From Defluviitaleaceae bacterium (lineage in GTDB: Bacteria; Bacillota; Clostridia; Lachnospirales; WQUN01), in contig WQRX01000013.1 in NCBI GenBank assembly GCA_009786535.1, positions 1 to 63,047 of the forward strand: DNA of 63,047 bases, written 5' to 3'. The notes under the pieces were generated by a model. The model was not told where the DNA came from and made no database searches. It was given only the letters and a program-made list of their open reading frames with translations. Each line of letters starts with the position of its first letter. Position 1 is the stretch's first letter. Shown here in pieces: positions 45,125 through 53,810 of the stretch. Made by a program: the position numbers and the translations under genes.

Positions 45125-46074
45125 TGCACACAGTATTAGTATTTGTTGGCTTTTTAATAGGCCTGGTCTTACTTATAAAAGGGGCAGATATTTTTGTAGA
45201 CGCAGGGGTAGGCATATCGCGGCGTTTACATATTTCCCCTGTGCTGGTGGCAATTACCCTTGTTTCCATGGGGACAAGCCTGCCAGAATTGGTGATAAGC
45301 GTAACCGCCGCCTTCCAAGGCGCAAACGACCTAGCCGTAGCCAACGTAGTAGGGGCAAACAGCTTTAACCTAGTAATGATTTTGGGACTGGCCGCCATTG
45401 TGCGGCCTTTTCCTGTGCGGTTTAAAGAAGTAAAGCGGGAATACTGGTTATCCGTAGGCGCGGCGGTTTTCCTAGTAGCCATCATCCTCTTCACGCCGGA
45501 CGATATCATCCCCCGTTACGCCAGCGCTATATTGCTGGTGGTGTACGTCGCGTATATCGTGTACCTCATCCGCACCACGCCAAACACCACAGACGACGAC
45601 GCGCCTTCCGACAAAAAAGAACGCAAGCTAACCACGCACATCTTATTTAGCATACTTGCCATCGCACTAATCGGCGTGGGCGGCTGGATTACGGTATGGT
45701 CGGCGGAAAGCATGGGACCCATACTCGGCATATCCGAGCGGGTGGTGGGGCTAACCATTGTGGCAATATCCACCTCCCTACCCGAACTCACCATAACTTT
45801 GCTCGCCTGCAAGCGCGGGGAAAACGAAATGGCCGTAGGCACTATTGTAGGTTCTAATATTTTTAATATAATGGCGGTGCTGGGCGTATCGGGGATTATT
45901 TTACCCCTCGCTGTAAGCACAGGCACGAAGATTGACCTCGCCTTTCTCATTGCGGGCAGTTTACTATTCTTCCTATTTGTCACCACCCGCAAGCGGCTCT
46001 CCCGCGTGGAAGGCGCGGTTATGGTTGTGCTGTATATAGCGTACCTTATTTTTCTATTGGTGGGGGTAACATGA
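45124..46074 (+). CDS. CaCA-family Na+/Ca2+ (cation/proton) antiporter
   Basis: 316 residues, about ten membrane helices in two inverted halves. The two alpha repeats are clear: GTSLPELVISVTAAFQGAND and STSLPELTITLLACKRGEN, each followed by a V(G)xNxFN motif. YrbG-like cation exchange across the membrane. Overlaps mazF by 1 nt and the protease gene by 4 nt, so the operon is tightly coupled. Confidence 0.93.
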   Translation: MHTVLVFVGFLIGLVLLIKGADIFVDAGVGISRRLHISPVLVAITLVSMGTSLPELVISVTAAFQGANDLAVANVVGANSFNLVMILGLAAIVRPFPVRFKEVKREYWLSVGAAVFLVAIILFTPDDIIPRYASAILLVVYVAYIVYLIRTTPNTTDDDAPSDKKERKLTTHILFSILAIALIGVGGWITVWSAESMGPILGISERVVGLTIVAISTSLPELTITLLACKRGENEMAVGTIVGSNIFNIMAVLGVSGIILPLAVSTGTKIDLAFLIAGSLLFFLFVTTRKRLSRVEGAVMVVLYIAYLIFLLVGVT

Positions 46075-47600
46075 AAATAAAAGATATTTTGCCCGCGGGA
46101 ATGACTATTTTGCTCTCCTTTGCGGCGGCGGTTTTCCTGTTTACATATGTACTAAGCGAGCCTGAAGAGGGGTACATCGCCGTGCCTGTGTTTGCGCCCG
46201 CCGCTTCCCCTGCACCGCTGCCTATTCCCACCCCTGCGCCAACGCCCACCCCCGCGCCAATTCGCGTACGTTTTATGCAGGTACACGGCCTGCTGCAAGA
46301 TTTTTCCCAAGACGTGCTGGACACGGTGGAATTTGTGGAATCCACCCACGTCAACTTTCTGGTGGACGGGCGTATGTGCATGGAGCTGTACGAACAGTAC
46401 CGCGCCGCGTACATAGCCGCCACCCGAAACCCCATGTCCCACACCGATTTTGTGCTGGCAACGCAACACTTTTTAACCGTGTTTAACGACGGGCATTTAA
46501 GCCGCTCCTTTTTGCAAGGGTTTTGGGTGTTGGTAAACAACGTTTGGGACTGGCAGATACGCCTTTTCCAAGACGGGGAATTTCTCGAACACCAGCTTTT
46601 GTCGCGCTATGGGCGGTTATTCTTGGCGGACGATAACATGGTAAAAACGGACGTAGAAGTGCTTGCCATCGGCGGCATTCCCGTACCCGAAATTTTCGCA
46701 ACCATAGACCATTATTTCGGCACATACAACGAAGCGGGGCGGCAACGCAACCGCGGCAGGTATGCGCGGTATTCCCTTATGCTGCACCGCGCGGGGGCAA
46801 CTTTGTACCAGCTTGGCGGCAACCTGCTGGTGGACGTTACTTTGCTGGAAAACGGCACACAACGCACCGTAGAAATGGGCTTTGTAGACCTTCACCCCGC
46901 CTACCGCCGTATACCTACCTTTGAACCCGAATACCACGTACGGTGGGAATTGCTGGACGGCGATATCTTCTACGTAAACCTTAACCACATGGCCCCAAGC
47001 CCGCAGTGGGAAGCGGCCGCCACCGCCATTTCCCATGCGCTGGAAAGCGGCGTACGCGACTTTATCCTAGATTTACGCAACAACGCGGGCGGCAACCCCG
47101 CCATCGGCCACGCCCTGTTGCAAGCCATGGGCGTAAGCCCCGCCACCCACGGGATGATTCTGCGCCTCCACGCGCCGTATTATCACCTGCCCGCCATCCG
47201 CGAGGTGGCCCACCTAACCCTAGCCGACCTAGAGGGCCGCTCATACATCTACATCCCGCGCGACCCCGCAAGCGCCAACCCCTACGGCGTGCGGGTCATC
47301 GCCCTCACCAGCGAGCGTACCTTTAGCGGCGGCGCTACCATTGCCCTAGAAGTGGCAGACAGCTGCTTTGGCCTAATCATTGGCGAGCCGCCCTCCACCT
47401 CCCCCAGCTGGTACGGCTGGGGAGGCTCCATTTACCTAAACACCAGCCACGTACAAATACGCCCCCACGGCGGCTTTTACCTACGCCCCAACATAAACGA
47501 ATGCCCCCTAACCCTGTACCCCGACATCCACACCTACGAATGGCTAGCCCTAGAAGCCGCTCTAGATTTTTTGCGAAGCACCTTGCACAACCCAAAATAA
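46071..47600 (+). CDS. S41-family (C-terminal processing-like) serine protease, membrane anchored
   Basis: 509 residues. One N-terminal membrane helix (about 8-30), a Pro-rich linker (about 45-65), and an S41 core near the C-terminus: DLRNNAGGNP and ERTFSGGATIAL, the latter with the catalytic Ser. A catalytic Lys is not obvious, as in other tricorn-type S41 members that use different bases. PDZ motifs are not recognised. Last protein gene of the gerS-like/alr operon; its 3' end holds the -35 of the downstream tRNA promoter. Confidence 0.82.
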   Translation: MKIKDILPAGMTILLSFAAAVFLFTYVLSEPEEGYIAVPVFAPAASPAPLPIPTPAPTPTPAPIRVRFMQVHGLLQDFSQDVLDTVEFVESTHVNFLVDGRMCMELYEQYRAAYIAATRNPMSHTDFVLATQHFLTVFNDGHLSRSFLQGFWVLVNNVWDWQIRLFQDGEFLEHQLLSRYGRLFLADDNMVKTDVEVLAIGGIPVPEIFATIDHYFGTYNEAGRQRNRGRYARYSLMLHRAGATLYQLGGNLLVDVTLLENGTQRTVEMGFVDLHPAYRRIPTFEPEYHVRWELLDGDIFYVNLNHMAPSPQWEAAATAISHALESGVRDFILDLRNNAGGNPAIGHALLQAMGVSPATHGMILRLHAPYYHLPAIREVAHLTLADLEGRSYIYIPRDPASANPYGVRVIALTSERTFSGGATIALEVADSCFGLIIGEPPSTSPSWYGWGGSIYLNTSHVQIRPHGGFYLRPNINECPLTLYPDIHTYEWLALEAALDFLRSTLHNPK

Positions 47601-47611
47601 TACGATATAAT
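47583..47611 (+). promoter_or_regulatory. Promoter of tRNA-Ser
   Basis: TTGCAC (47583-47588), exactly 17 nt, TATAAT (47606-47611), 16 nt before the tRNA. It overlaps the end of the S41 protease gene. Confidence 0.75.
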
Positions 47612-47627
47612 TCGCCCTCGTGTACGA

Positions 47628-47716
47628 GGAGAAGTACCCAAGCGGCTCAAGGGGCGCGCCTGGAAAGTGCGTAGGTCGTTAATAGCGGCGCAGGGGTTCA
47701 AATCCCCTCTTCTCCG
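47628..47716 (+). tRNA. tRNA-Ser (anticodon GGA)
   Basis: 89 nt. The 7-bp acceptor GGAGAAG / CTTCTCC, a D arm with CCC / GGG pairs, anticodon stem CGCGC / GTGCG with loop CTGGAAA (anticodon GGA, reading UCC and UCU), a long variable arm as in class II tRNAs, and T arm AGGGG-TTCAAAT-CCCCT. The discriminator base is G. The 3' CCA is not encoded. Confidence 0.95.
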
Positions 47717-47786
47717 TTTTTTGGAATAAGTGCGAACCCCAAAAAAGTTTCTTTGTTGGTAAGGTGTTCGTGGTGGTGTTCCTGAC

Positions 47787-47822
47787 AAAATAACCCAACG
47801 GTTTTAACCTTGGGTTATTTTT
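47787..47822. terminator. Intrinsic terminator between tRNA-Ser and the XRE gene
   Basis: Stem AATAACCCAA / TTGGGTTATT with A- and T-rich flanks, positioned to end both the tRNA transcript (plus) and the XRE gene (minus). Confidence 0.8.
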
Positions 47823-47828
47823 TTATCT

Positions 47829-48050
47829 TCATCGTTTACGACTATACGGTTTTTTGTCATCAGTAACATCGAGTAAAAAGTCAATGCTGGTATTATGAAA
47901 TTTCGCAAGTTTAATGAGTGCATAACTCGGAATGTCAAGCACACCGTTTTCATACCGCGAATAAGTGGTTTGCGAGATATTTAATTTTGTTGCTAATGTT
48001 GCTTGCGTTATATCACAGTCTTCACGTAAATTGCGAATACGTTCATACAT
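47829..48050 (-). CDS. Small XRE-family transcriptional regulator
   Basis: 73 residues from the ATG at 48050 with GGGTG upstream; an ATG at 48065 gives a slightly longer form. One helix-turn-helix of the cI/Cro type (TQATLATKLNISQTTYSRYENG) with almost nothing else. It is divergent from the disrupted RCC1-like gene; a perfect palindrome lies between them inside the probable promoter and is the likely operator. Confidence 0.85.
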   Translation of the reverse strand: MYERIRNLREDCDITQATLATKLNISQTTYSRYENGVLDIPSYALIKLAKFHNTSIDFLLDVTDDKKPYSRKR

Positions 48051-48092
48051 AAATGTCACCCGCATTATGTTATCGTATGCGGTAATTGCACA

Positions 48093-48121
48093 TTGACATT
48101 TATGCGAATTTCGCATAAAGT
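48093..48121 (+). promoter_or_regulatory. Promoter with a 21-bp palindromic operator in its spacer
   Basis: TTGACA (48093-48098), a 17-nt spacer, TAAAGT (48116-48121). A palindrome of 10-bp arms TTTATGCGAA / TTCGCATAAA around one T occupies 48099-48119, that is, the spacer and part of the -10. A half-site TATGCG recurs at 48077. The divergent XRE regulator is the obvious ligand. Confidence 0.65.
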
Positions 48122-48157
48122 CTTTGTCAAGTAAATATTTCCAATGGGGGATTTATC

Positions 48158-50520
48158 ATGAAAATTACCTTCGTCTTATTTGTCGTGACAGTATTAGCAT
48201 TTTTAACGAGTTGTAATAATAATTCTAACATTGAGGATTATACTCATTACGAATACAGTTGCGAATCCATTTTTAATGTTATCATTACTGATAGCATATA
48301 TCCGATAGAGCCAACATCGCCAATTATTCCCCCTGTTTTACCAATTATAGATGAAGAAGTTACTGTTAATTTATTCAACCGAGCAAGAACACCCATAGCT
48401 ACAGGCTCAAATACTTTTATTATTAAAGATGATGGCAATTTATGGGGTTGGGGAAGTAATAGACATGGACAACTTGGCGATGGAACTACGGAAGATAGAA
48501 ATAGTCCGATAAAAATAATGGAAAATGTCATTGCAATTTCTGCTGGTGGCAGTTTTACAATGGCGATTCGTAACGATGGGAGTTTATGGGCATGGGGTAA
48601 TAATAATAGAGGTCAATTGGGAGATGGAACGACAATAACTAGGCACAGCCCTGTGTTAATAAAAAACAATGTAATTGCTGTTTCAGCGGGAAGTTTACAC
48701 ACAATGGCTATTTTATATGACAAAACATTATGGGTTTGGGGTTGTAATGAGTGGGGTAAACTAGGGTGAGGTTCTCCTACTATAGGAGTTGGAAGCATCA
48801 GATATAGAAGTTATCCAACAGCAATAATGAACAATGTAGCCACCATTTCAGCAGGGTGGGCTCAATCATTAGCAACTTTAACTGACGGTAGTTTATGGTT
48901 GTGGGGAATGAATATTTCTGAAAGGGGTCAACATCCATATAATTTCCCCGTGCATATGATGGATAATGTAGAGGCTATTGCTGCTGGTGGTGAACTTTCA
49001 ATAATATTAAAGGCCGATGGAAGTATATGGGGCTTTGGTACGAAATTCTGGGGTCTTGATTATGGCAGGATAAATTACTATGTGCCTTTCCAATTATCAT
49101 GTATTTTTTCTAGTGATACACAAGCATCCATACCATCAACCACTGATTATGTTCTTGCTCCTGAACCTACATTTATAATAGTAACTAATGAAAATGAACT
49201 TAGGATAGCCATCAATGAGAATGCTACACAAGAAATTCATTTAAATAATGATATTGAATTGTTATCAACATTAATCATTCCAGAACAAAAAAATGTTGTT
49301 TTTCGCAGTATCGACAATCAAGAATTTCGCCTTGTCGCGACTCGTAACTTTGATGTTATAAATATAAATAATGGAGCTACATTGTCTATTAATAATATTG
49401 CTATTACTCGTAATGATGGGACAACGGGGAGAGGTGTTAATAATTCGGGAACATTTATAATGAACTCTGGCGTGATTGCTGGAAACATCTCAAGTTGGAA
49501 TGGAGGTGGAGTATATAATAATGGTAAATTCATTATGAATGGTGGAGTAATCGAAAATAATAGAGCGAGTAATTCTGGTGGAGGAGTTGCCAACCAAGGA
49601 GAATTTACGTTATTTTACGGAATGATTAATAACAACGTGGGATGTAATGTTACTGGTTTCGGTGGAGGCATTTTAAATTCAAATATATTTATCATGCATG
49701 GTGGTATCATAGAAAACAATCAAATTGCAAATGGAGGGGGATTGCACATCGTGAGGGAACAACAACAATATTCGATGGCATTATTAAACAAAACAGAGCG
49801 TATGGTTTAGGTGGTGGTGGCATTAATGCAATTCAAGGTTTTCTAATGTACAATGGGTTAATTTCATGTAATAGTGCAAGTAATGGTGGTGGCATCAAAT
49901 TACGGCATGTCTCTCATTTAGGGTTAAAATTTGGTGACGAAGCTGCAATTTATGGAGGTATTATTGTTAATAATACAGCACATATCGGCGGTGGCATCTA
50001 TGTTGCAAATTCATTCAGTATATACGCAAGAATTGAAGGATGTGAAATTGTAAATAATACAGCTCATAATGGGGGAAGGGTAGGTGTTAATTATTTGGGC
50101 AGACTTATTATAAACAGAAGTAATATTAATAATAATACCGCTACTAATAATGGAGGTGGATTGTATATTAGCAATATTTCAAATCGAGGGCGGGGTTCGG
50201 GGTCTGTATCAATGCATAATGGTAATATTAGTGAAAATATTGCAATAAACGGCGGTGGTGTATTTAATAACGGTAGATTTATTATACTTAACGGTAGAAT
50301 AATTAATAATTTTGCATCAACAAATGGTGGATGTGTCCATACATCTGGGAGTTTCAGCTTGGGTGCTAGGTATTATTGGGGAACAGCTAGCCCCGTGATT
50401 TTTTTAAATGATGCTACCTCGGATGGCGGGGGCGTATTTCATAATGGGGGTTCGTTTAGTATATTTGCCGGTTGGATTTTTCACAACACTAGCGATGACG
50501 TGAGATTAGCACTAGGATGA
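48158..50520 (+). pseudogene. Disrupted lipoprotein gene with RCC1-type and right-handed Gly/Asn repeats
   Basis: Starts with a signal peptide and lipobox (AFLTSC). RCC1 repeats follow ([15 protein letters not shown], then [15 protein letters not shown]), then from about 49.3 kb repeats of the type NSGGGVYNNGKFIMNGG, as in polymorphic surface proteins. The frame is broken in two places: an in-frame TGA at 48767-48769, where RCC1 repeats have Asp, and loss of one G in the G5 run at 49736-49740. The frame then stays open to a TGA at 50518; reading through it would extend to 50586. It is more AT-rich than its neighbours, suggesting acquired DNA. Sequencing error or phase variation remains possible at the G run. 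Confidence 0.75.
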
Positions 50521-50586
50521 ACATTTACAAATGATGCCCTTGATGAAAGAATAGGGGGTATAGGCGTAGTACCACCTTCTTTCTAA

Positions 50587-50722
50587 TAATTTATTTCACA
50601 AAAAATAAGCACTTAACTTCGCATGGAAAGTGGAAGGATATATGCAAACCGCACCATTGGCGGCGGGGTGTATATGAGCAAGCGGAAACATGTAGATAAA
50701 ATATCCGCACAGGCGGCAAACC
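50587..50722. other. Intergenic gap downstream of the disrupted gene and of the topoisomerase gene
   Basis: No gene, hairpin terminator or promoter was recognised here. An antisense open frame overlapping the topoisomerase 3' end has no start signal. Confidence 0.4.
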
Positions 50723-52738
50723 TCACCCCGTTTCTGCCAGGTCGATATATAGATGCCCGTTTTCCTCGATAAACTCCTTGCGACCGCGCAGGTTGTCGCC
50801 CAGCAGAATTTCAAACATTTCGTGAGTTTTGGCGGCGTCGGTGGGGATTACCTGTACCAAACGGCGGGTGGCGGGGTTCATGGTGGTTTGCCACATCATT
50901 TCGGGTTCGTTTTCGCCCAAGCCTTTCGAGCGCTGAATGTTGGCGCGCATACCTTTTTTTTCGGCGAGGTCCAAGGCTTCGCTTTTTTCGCGCTCGCTGT
51001 AGGCGAAGTGTGTCTCTTCCTTGCCCTTGCCCGTTAGCGTAATTTCGTAAAGTGGGGATTCGGCGATAAACACCTTGCCCTCTTCAATAAGCGCGGGGGT
51101 TAGGCGGTATAACATAGTGAGGATAAGGGTGCGAATGTGATAGCCGTCATAATCCGCGTCCGTACATATTACAATGCGCCGCCAGTTTAGCTTGTTAATG
51201 TCAAAGGTCGCTGCCTCTTTGTTGGCGGATGCCGTGGCGCGCCCGCGTTTGCCGCGTAGTTCTACGCCGCAACCCAGCACCCGCAGTAGGTCGGTGATAA
51301 TTTCGTTATTAAAAATGCGGTCGTAGTCCGCTTTTAGGCAGTTGAAAATTTTGCCCCGCACGGGCATGATGGCTTGGAAGTCTGCATCACGCCCCAGCTT
51401 ACAACTGCCCAGCGCGGAGTCGCCTTCCACGATATACAGCTCGCGCTTTGCCGTGTCGCGGGTACGGCAGTTGACGAATTTTTCTACCCGATTATTTAAG
51501 TCTATCGAACCCGTTAGCTTCTTTTTTAAGCTGGCGCGGGTTTTTTCTGCCGATTCGCGGCTGCGTTTATTAGCCAAAATAGACGTCGCCAACTTTACGG
51601 CATCTGCTTTGTTTTCGATGAAGTAAATTTCCAGCTGTGCCTTTAAAAAGTCCGTCATTGCGGTTTGGATAAACTTGTTGGTGATGGCTTTTTTTGTTTG
51701 GTTCTCGAAGCTAATGAGCGTGGAGAAGGAATTGGTGATAAGCACAAGGCTTTCCTCAATATCGGGGAAGGTGATTTTTTTCTCGTCTTTTTTATAATGC
51801 CCACCCGTTTTTAAAAAGCCGTCAATGGCGGAAACAAATGCCGCTTTTACCGCCTTATCGGGTGCGCCGCCGTACACCAAGTGGCTGGAATTATGATAAT
51901 ACTCCAGCGCGCCGCCGTCTTGCGAAAAGCAGAAGGCAATTTCAAATTTTAGCTTGTATTCGGGCTTGTCCTCTTGGTCGCGGCCTTGGGTTTCGTGGTT
52001 AAGGAAATGGGGGGCGGTTAGGGCATTTTCCCCCGCGAGTTCATTTATATAGTCGGTAATGCCGTTTTCGTAGCAAAAGCGGAAGGTTTCGCCGCTTTCT
52101 TCGTCTTTAAGCACAAAAACAAGCCCACCGTTTACGATGGCTTGCCTTTTTAGCATGTCCTTATACCATTCCAGCGGTACGTTAATGTCTGTAAAAACCG
52201 CTGTATCGGGGCGCCATGTAATGGTTGTACCCGTTTTGCGCCCCTCGTGGGGTTCCTTGTTTAAGCCGCCTACATTTTCGCCTTTTTCGAAGCGCAAGGT
52301 ATAGCGGAAGCCTTCGCGCAGTACCGTTGCGTCCATATATTCCGAAGCGTATTGCGTGGCGCACAAGCCCAGCCCGTTTAAGCCAAGGCTGTAGGTGTAA
52401 TTCGCGTCTTCTTCATTATTTTCGTACTTCCCGCCTGCGTATAATTCGCAGAAAAGTAATTCCCAATTATAGCGCCGCTCGATGGGGTTATAATCCACAG
52501 GCGCACCCCGCGCCGCGTCTTTTACGGTTATGGACGAATCCTTATGCCTAATAATCTCAATCTGCTTACCGTAGCCCTGCCGTGCTTCGTCTATTGAGTT
52601 CGAAATTATCTCAAAAATCGAATGCTGACAGCCTTCAATCCCGTCCGAGCCAAAGATAACCGCCGGGCGCTTACGCACGCGGTCTGCGCCCTTTAACGCG
52701 GTAATGCTCTCGTTACCGTATTCGACATGCTTGCTCAA
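50723..52738 (-). CDS. Type II DNA topoisomerase B subunit (GyrB/ParE-like), divergent
   Basis: 671 residues from a TTG at 52738 with AGGGGCGGG upstream. GHKL ATPase motifs: EIISNSIDEARQG, DAARGAPV (usually DNGRGIP) and LNGLGLCATQ (usually LHGVG). Toprim motifs: VEGDSALGS (usually EGDSAGG) and DADYDGYHI. The SKGLGENEPE motif precedes the C-terminus. The architecture is complete but the sequence departs from both housekeeping gyrase and topoisomerase IV. It fits a second, GyrB-like group seen in Clostridia that is usually paired with a GyrA-like gene; none is in the window. Confidence 0.85.
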   Translation of the reverse strand: MSKHVEYGNESITALKGADRVRKRPAVIFGSDGIEGCQHSIFEIISNSIDEARQGYGKQIEIIRHKDSSITVKDAARGAPVDYNPIERRYNWELLFCELYAGGKYENNEEDANYTYSLGLNGLGLCATQYASEYMDATVLREGFRYTLRFEKGENVGGLNKEPHEGRKTGTTITWRPDTAVFTDINVPLEWYKDMLKRQAIVNGGLVFVLKDEESGETFRFCYENGITDYINELAGENALTAPHFLNHETQGRDQEDKPEYKLKFEIAFCFSQDGGALEYYHNSSHLVYGGAPDKAVKAAFVSAIDGFLKTGGHYKKDEKKITFPDIEESLVLITNSFSTLISFENQTKKAITNKFIQTAMTDFLKAQLEIYFIENKADAVKLATSILANKRSRESAEKTRASLKKKLTGSIDLNNRVEKFVNCRTRDTAKRELYIVEGDSALGSCKLGRDADFQAIMPVRGKIFNCLKADYDRIFNNEIITDLLRVLGCGVELRGKRGRATASANKEAATFDINKLNWRRIVICTDADYDGYHIRTLILTMLYRLTPALIEEGKVFIAESPLYEITLTGKGKEETHFAYSEREKSEALDLAEKKGMRANIQRSKGLGENEPEMMWQTTMNPATRRLVQVIPTDAAKTHEMFEILLGDNLRGRKEFIEENGHLYIDLAETG

Positions 52739-52809
52739 CTATACCCGCCCCTTTGGAAATACATGTACAGTCGGGCATTTTATAAAAAAATGGTGGATAG
52801 TGCAAGGTT

Positions 52810-53265
52810 TTAACAATGCGGGTATTTTATTTTGCAGGGATTTTCCTTTTGGCAGGGCTTACAGGGGTGGTAAATTGGCGGCGCAGGATGCACGGGAGGG
52901 TGCGGCGGTTCGGGCGGGCAGGGGGGTACAGGCGGTATAATAGGTTCAAAGGGTTCCGGCGGGCAGGCATCCTCTTTGGCAACCATGCTTGCGGCGATGC
53001 GCATTTTATTTTTAAGGATTAATTGCAAATCGGTGATTTGGTCAATTAAAACAGAAACGCTATTGTTTACACGCAAAAGAAAGCACATGGATTTACAGCA
53101 ATTTTCCGTATCAACATGTTGCAGTACGTACTGGATTTTTTCGCCCTCTGCGTTAATGATGTGACTTAGGGCGGCTTCTTCCATGGCAATGGAGGTTAAA
53201 ATTGCGTTAATTGCCTCGTCGCGGGTTAGAATTTCATCAGCATTGGGAAACTGCGGCATTGACAT
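52810..53265 (-). CDS. Protein with AMEEAALSHIINAEGEK motif and proline-rich tail (paralog 1)
   Basis: 151 residues from the ATG at 53265 with AAGGAGTG upstream. N-terminal domain of about 100 residues: a helix carrying AILTSIAMEEAALSHIINAEGEKIQYVL, of which only part is quoted as a motif, then NNSVSVLIDQIT and LILKNKM. The last 45 residues are Pro-, Cys- and His-rich. Shares its N-terminal domain with the genes at 53411 and 53811. No signal peptide. Similar motifs occur in uncharacterised surface or spore-associated proteins of Bacillota; a spore-layer role is only inference. Confidence 0.65.
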   Translation of the reverse strand: MSMPQFPNADEILTRDEAINAILTSIAMEEAALSHIINAEGEKIQYVLQHVDTENCCKSMCFLLRVNNSVSVLIDQITDLQLILKNKMRIAASMVAKEDACPPEPFEPIIPPVPPCPPEPPHPPVHPAPPIYHPCKPCQKENPCKIKYPHC

Positions 53266-53410
53266 GTACGTCACTCCTTATTCTATTGGCGTTTTAGTAG
53301 TATCAGCCTATGCCGCCGCGCGGAAATTTGTTACAGTAACACATTTACACATCGCCTAATATACTGCCCCCAGAGGGCAAATGCTCAATTATATTCTGGG
53401 AGGTTTTCTT

Positions 53411-53725
53411 ATGTCTTTACCCGTATTTCCGGACCATTCCAACACCCCTAACCGCGAAGAGGTAATTAACCAAATCATTTCCTCTATCGCTATGGAAGAG
53501 CTTGCGTTAAGCCACATTCTTAATGCAGAGGGCGAAAAGCTGCAATACGTGCTGGGAACATTAAACGACAACAATGGTTTAAGGCCGTCTATCGACGAAA
53601 TTATTAAGGTAAATGACAGCGTAAAGGATTTGATTGAGGCAGTTATGTTTAGCCAAATGTTCCTTCGCGCCAAGCTAAAGGATGCCTTGAGCATGGACAC
53701 GGAACGCGAGCATACACATTCCTAG
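53411..53725 (+). CDS. Protein with AMEELALSHILNAEGEK motif (paralog 2, minimal form)
   Basis: 104 residues from the ATG at 53411 with GGGAGG upstream. It consists of the shared N-terminal domain alone: SIAMEELALSHILNAEGEK, then VNDSVKDLIEAV and FSQMFLRAKLKDAL. This defines the domain as an independent unit. Divergent from paralog 1 and convergent with paralog 3. Confidence 0.65.
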   Translation: MSLPVFPDHSNTPNREEVINQIISSIAMEELALSHILNAEGEKLQYVLGTLNDNNGLRPSIDEIIKVNDSVKDLIEAVMFSQMFLRAKLKDALSMDTEREHTHS

Positions 53726-53764
53726 CATTGCTAAATCGTGGGGCGCTGCCCCAAGCTTTAATGC

Positions 53765-53790
53765 AAAAACCGCGCGTTCGCGCGGTTTTT
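53765..53790. terminator. Bidirectional intrinsic terminator between paralogs 2 and 3
   Basis: Arms AAAAACCGCGCG and CGCGCGGTTTTT fold into a tight hairpin with A/T tails on both sides. Confidence 0.9.
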
Positions 53791-53810
53791 GGTGTAGTTT
53801 TTTTCAATCA

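Noticed and set aside
47717..47828. Integration site downstream of tRNA-Ser
   Set aside because: No integrase and no repeated tRNA 3' segment were found in the following AT-rich genes.
48767..48769. In-frame TGA as selenocysteine or recoded Trp
   Set aside because: TGA is a normal stop elsewhere in the window (for example at 37313-37315), the site matches Asp in RCC1 repeats and no SECIS-like hairpin was noticed; decay is simpler.
50596..50814. Small minus-strand open frame past the topoisomerase
   Set aside because: It overlaps the topoisomerase in another frame and has no ribosome binding site or recognisable sequence.
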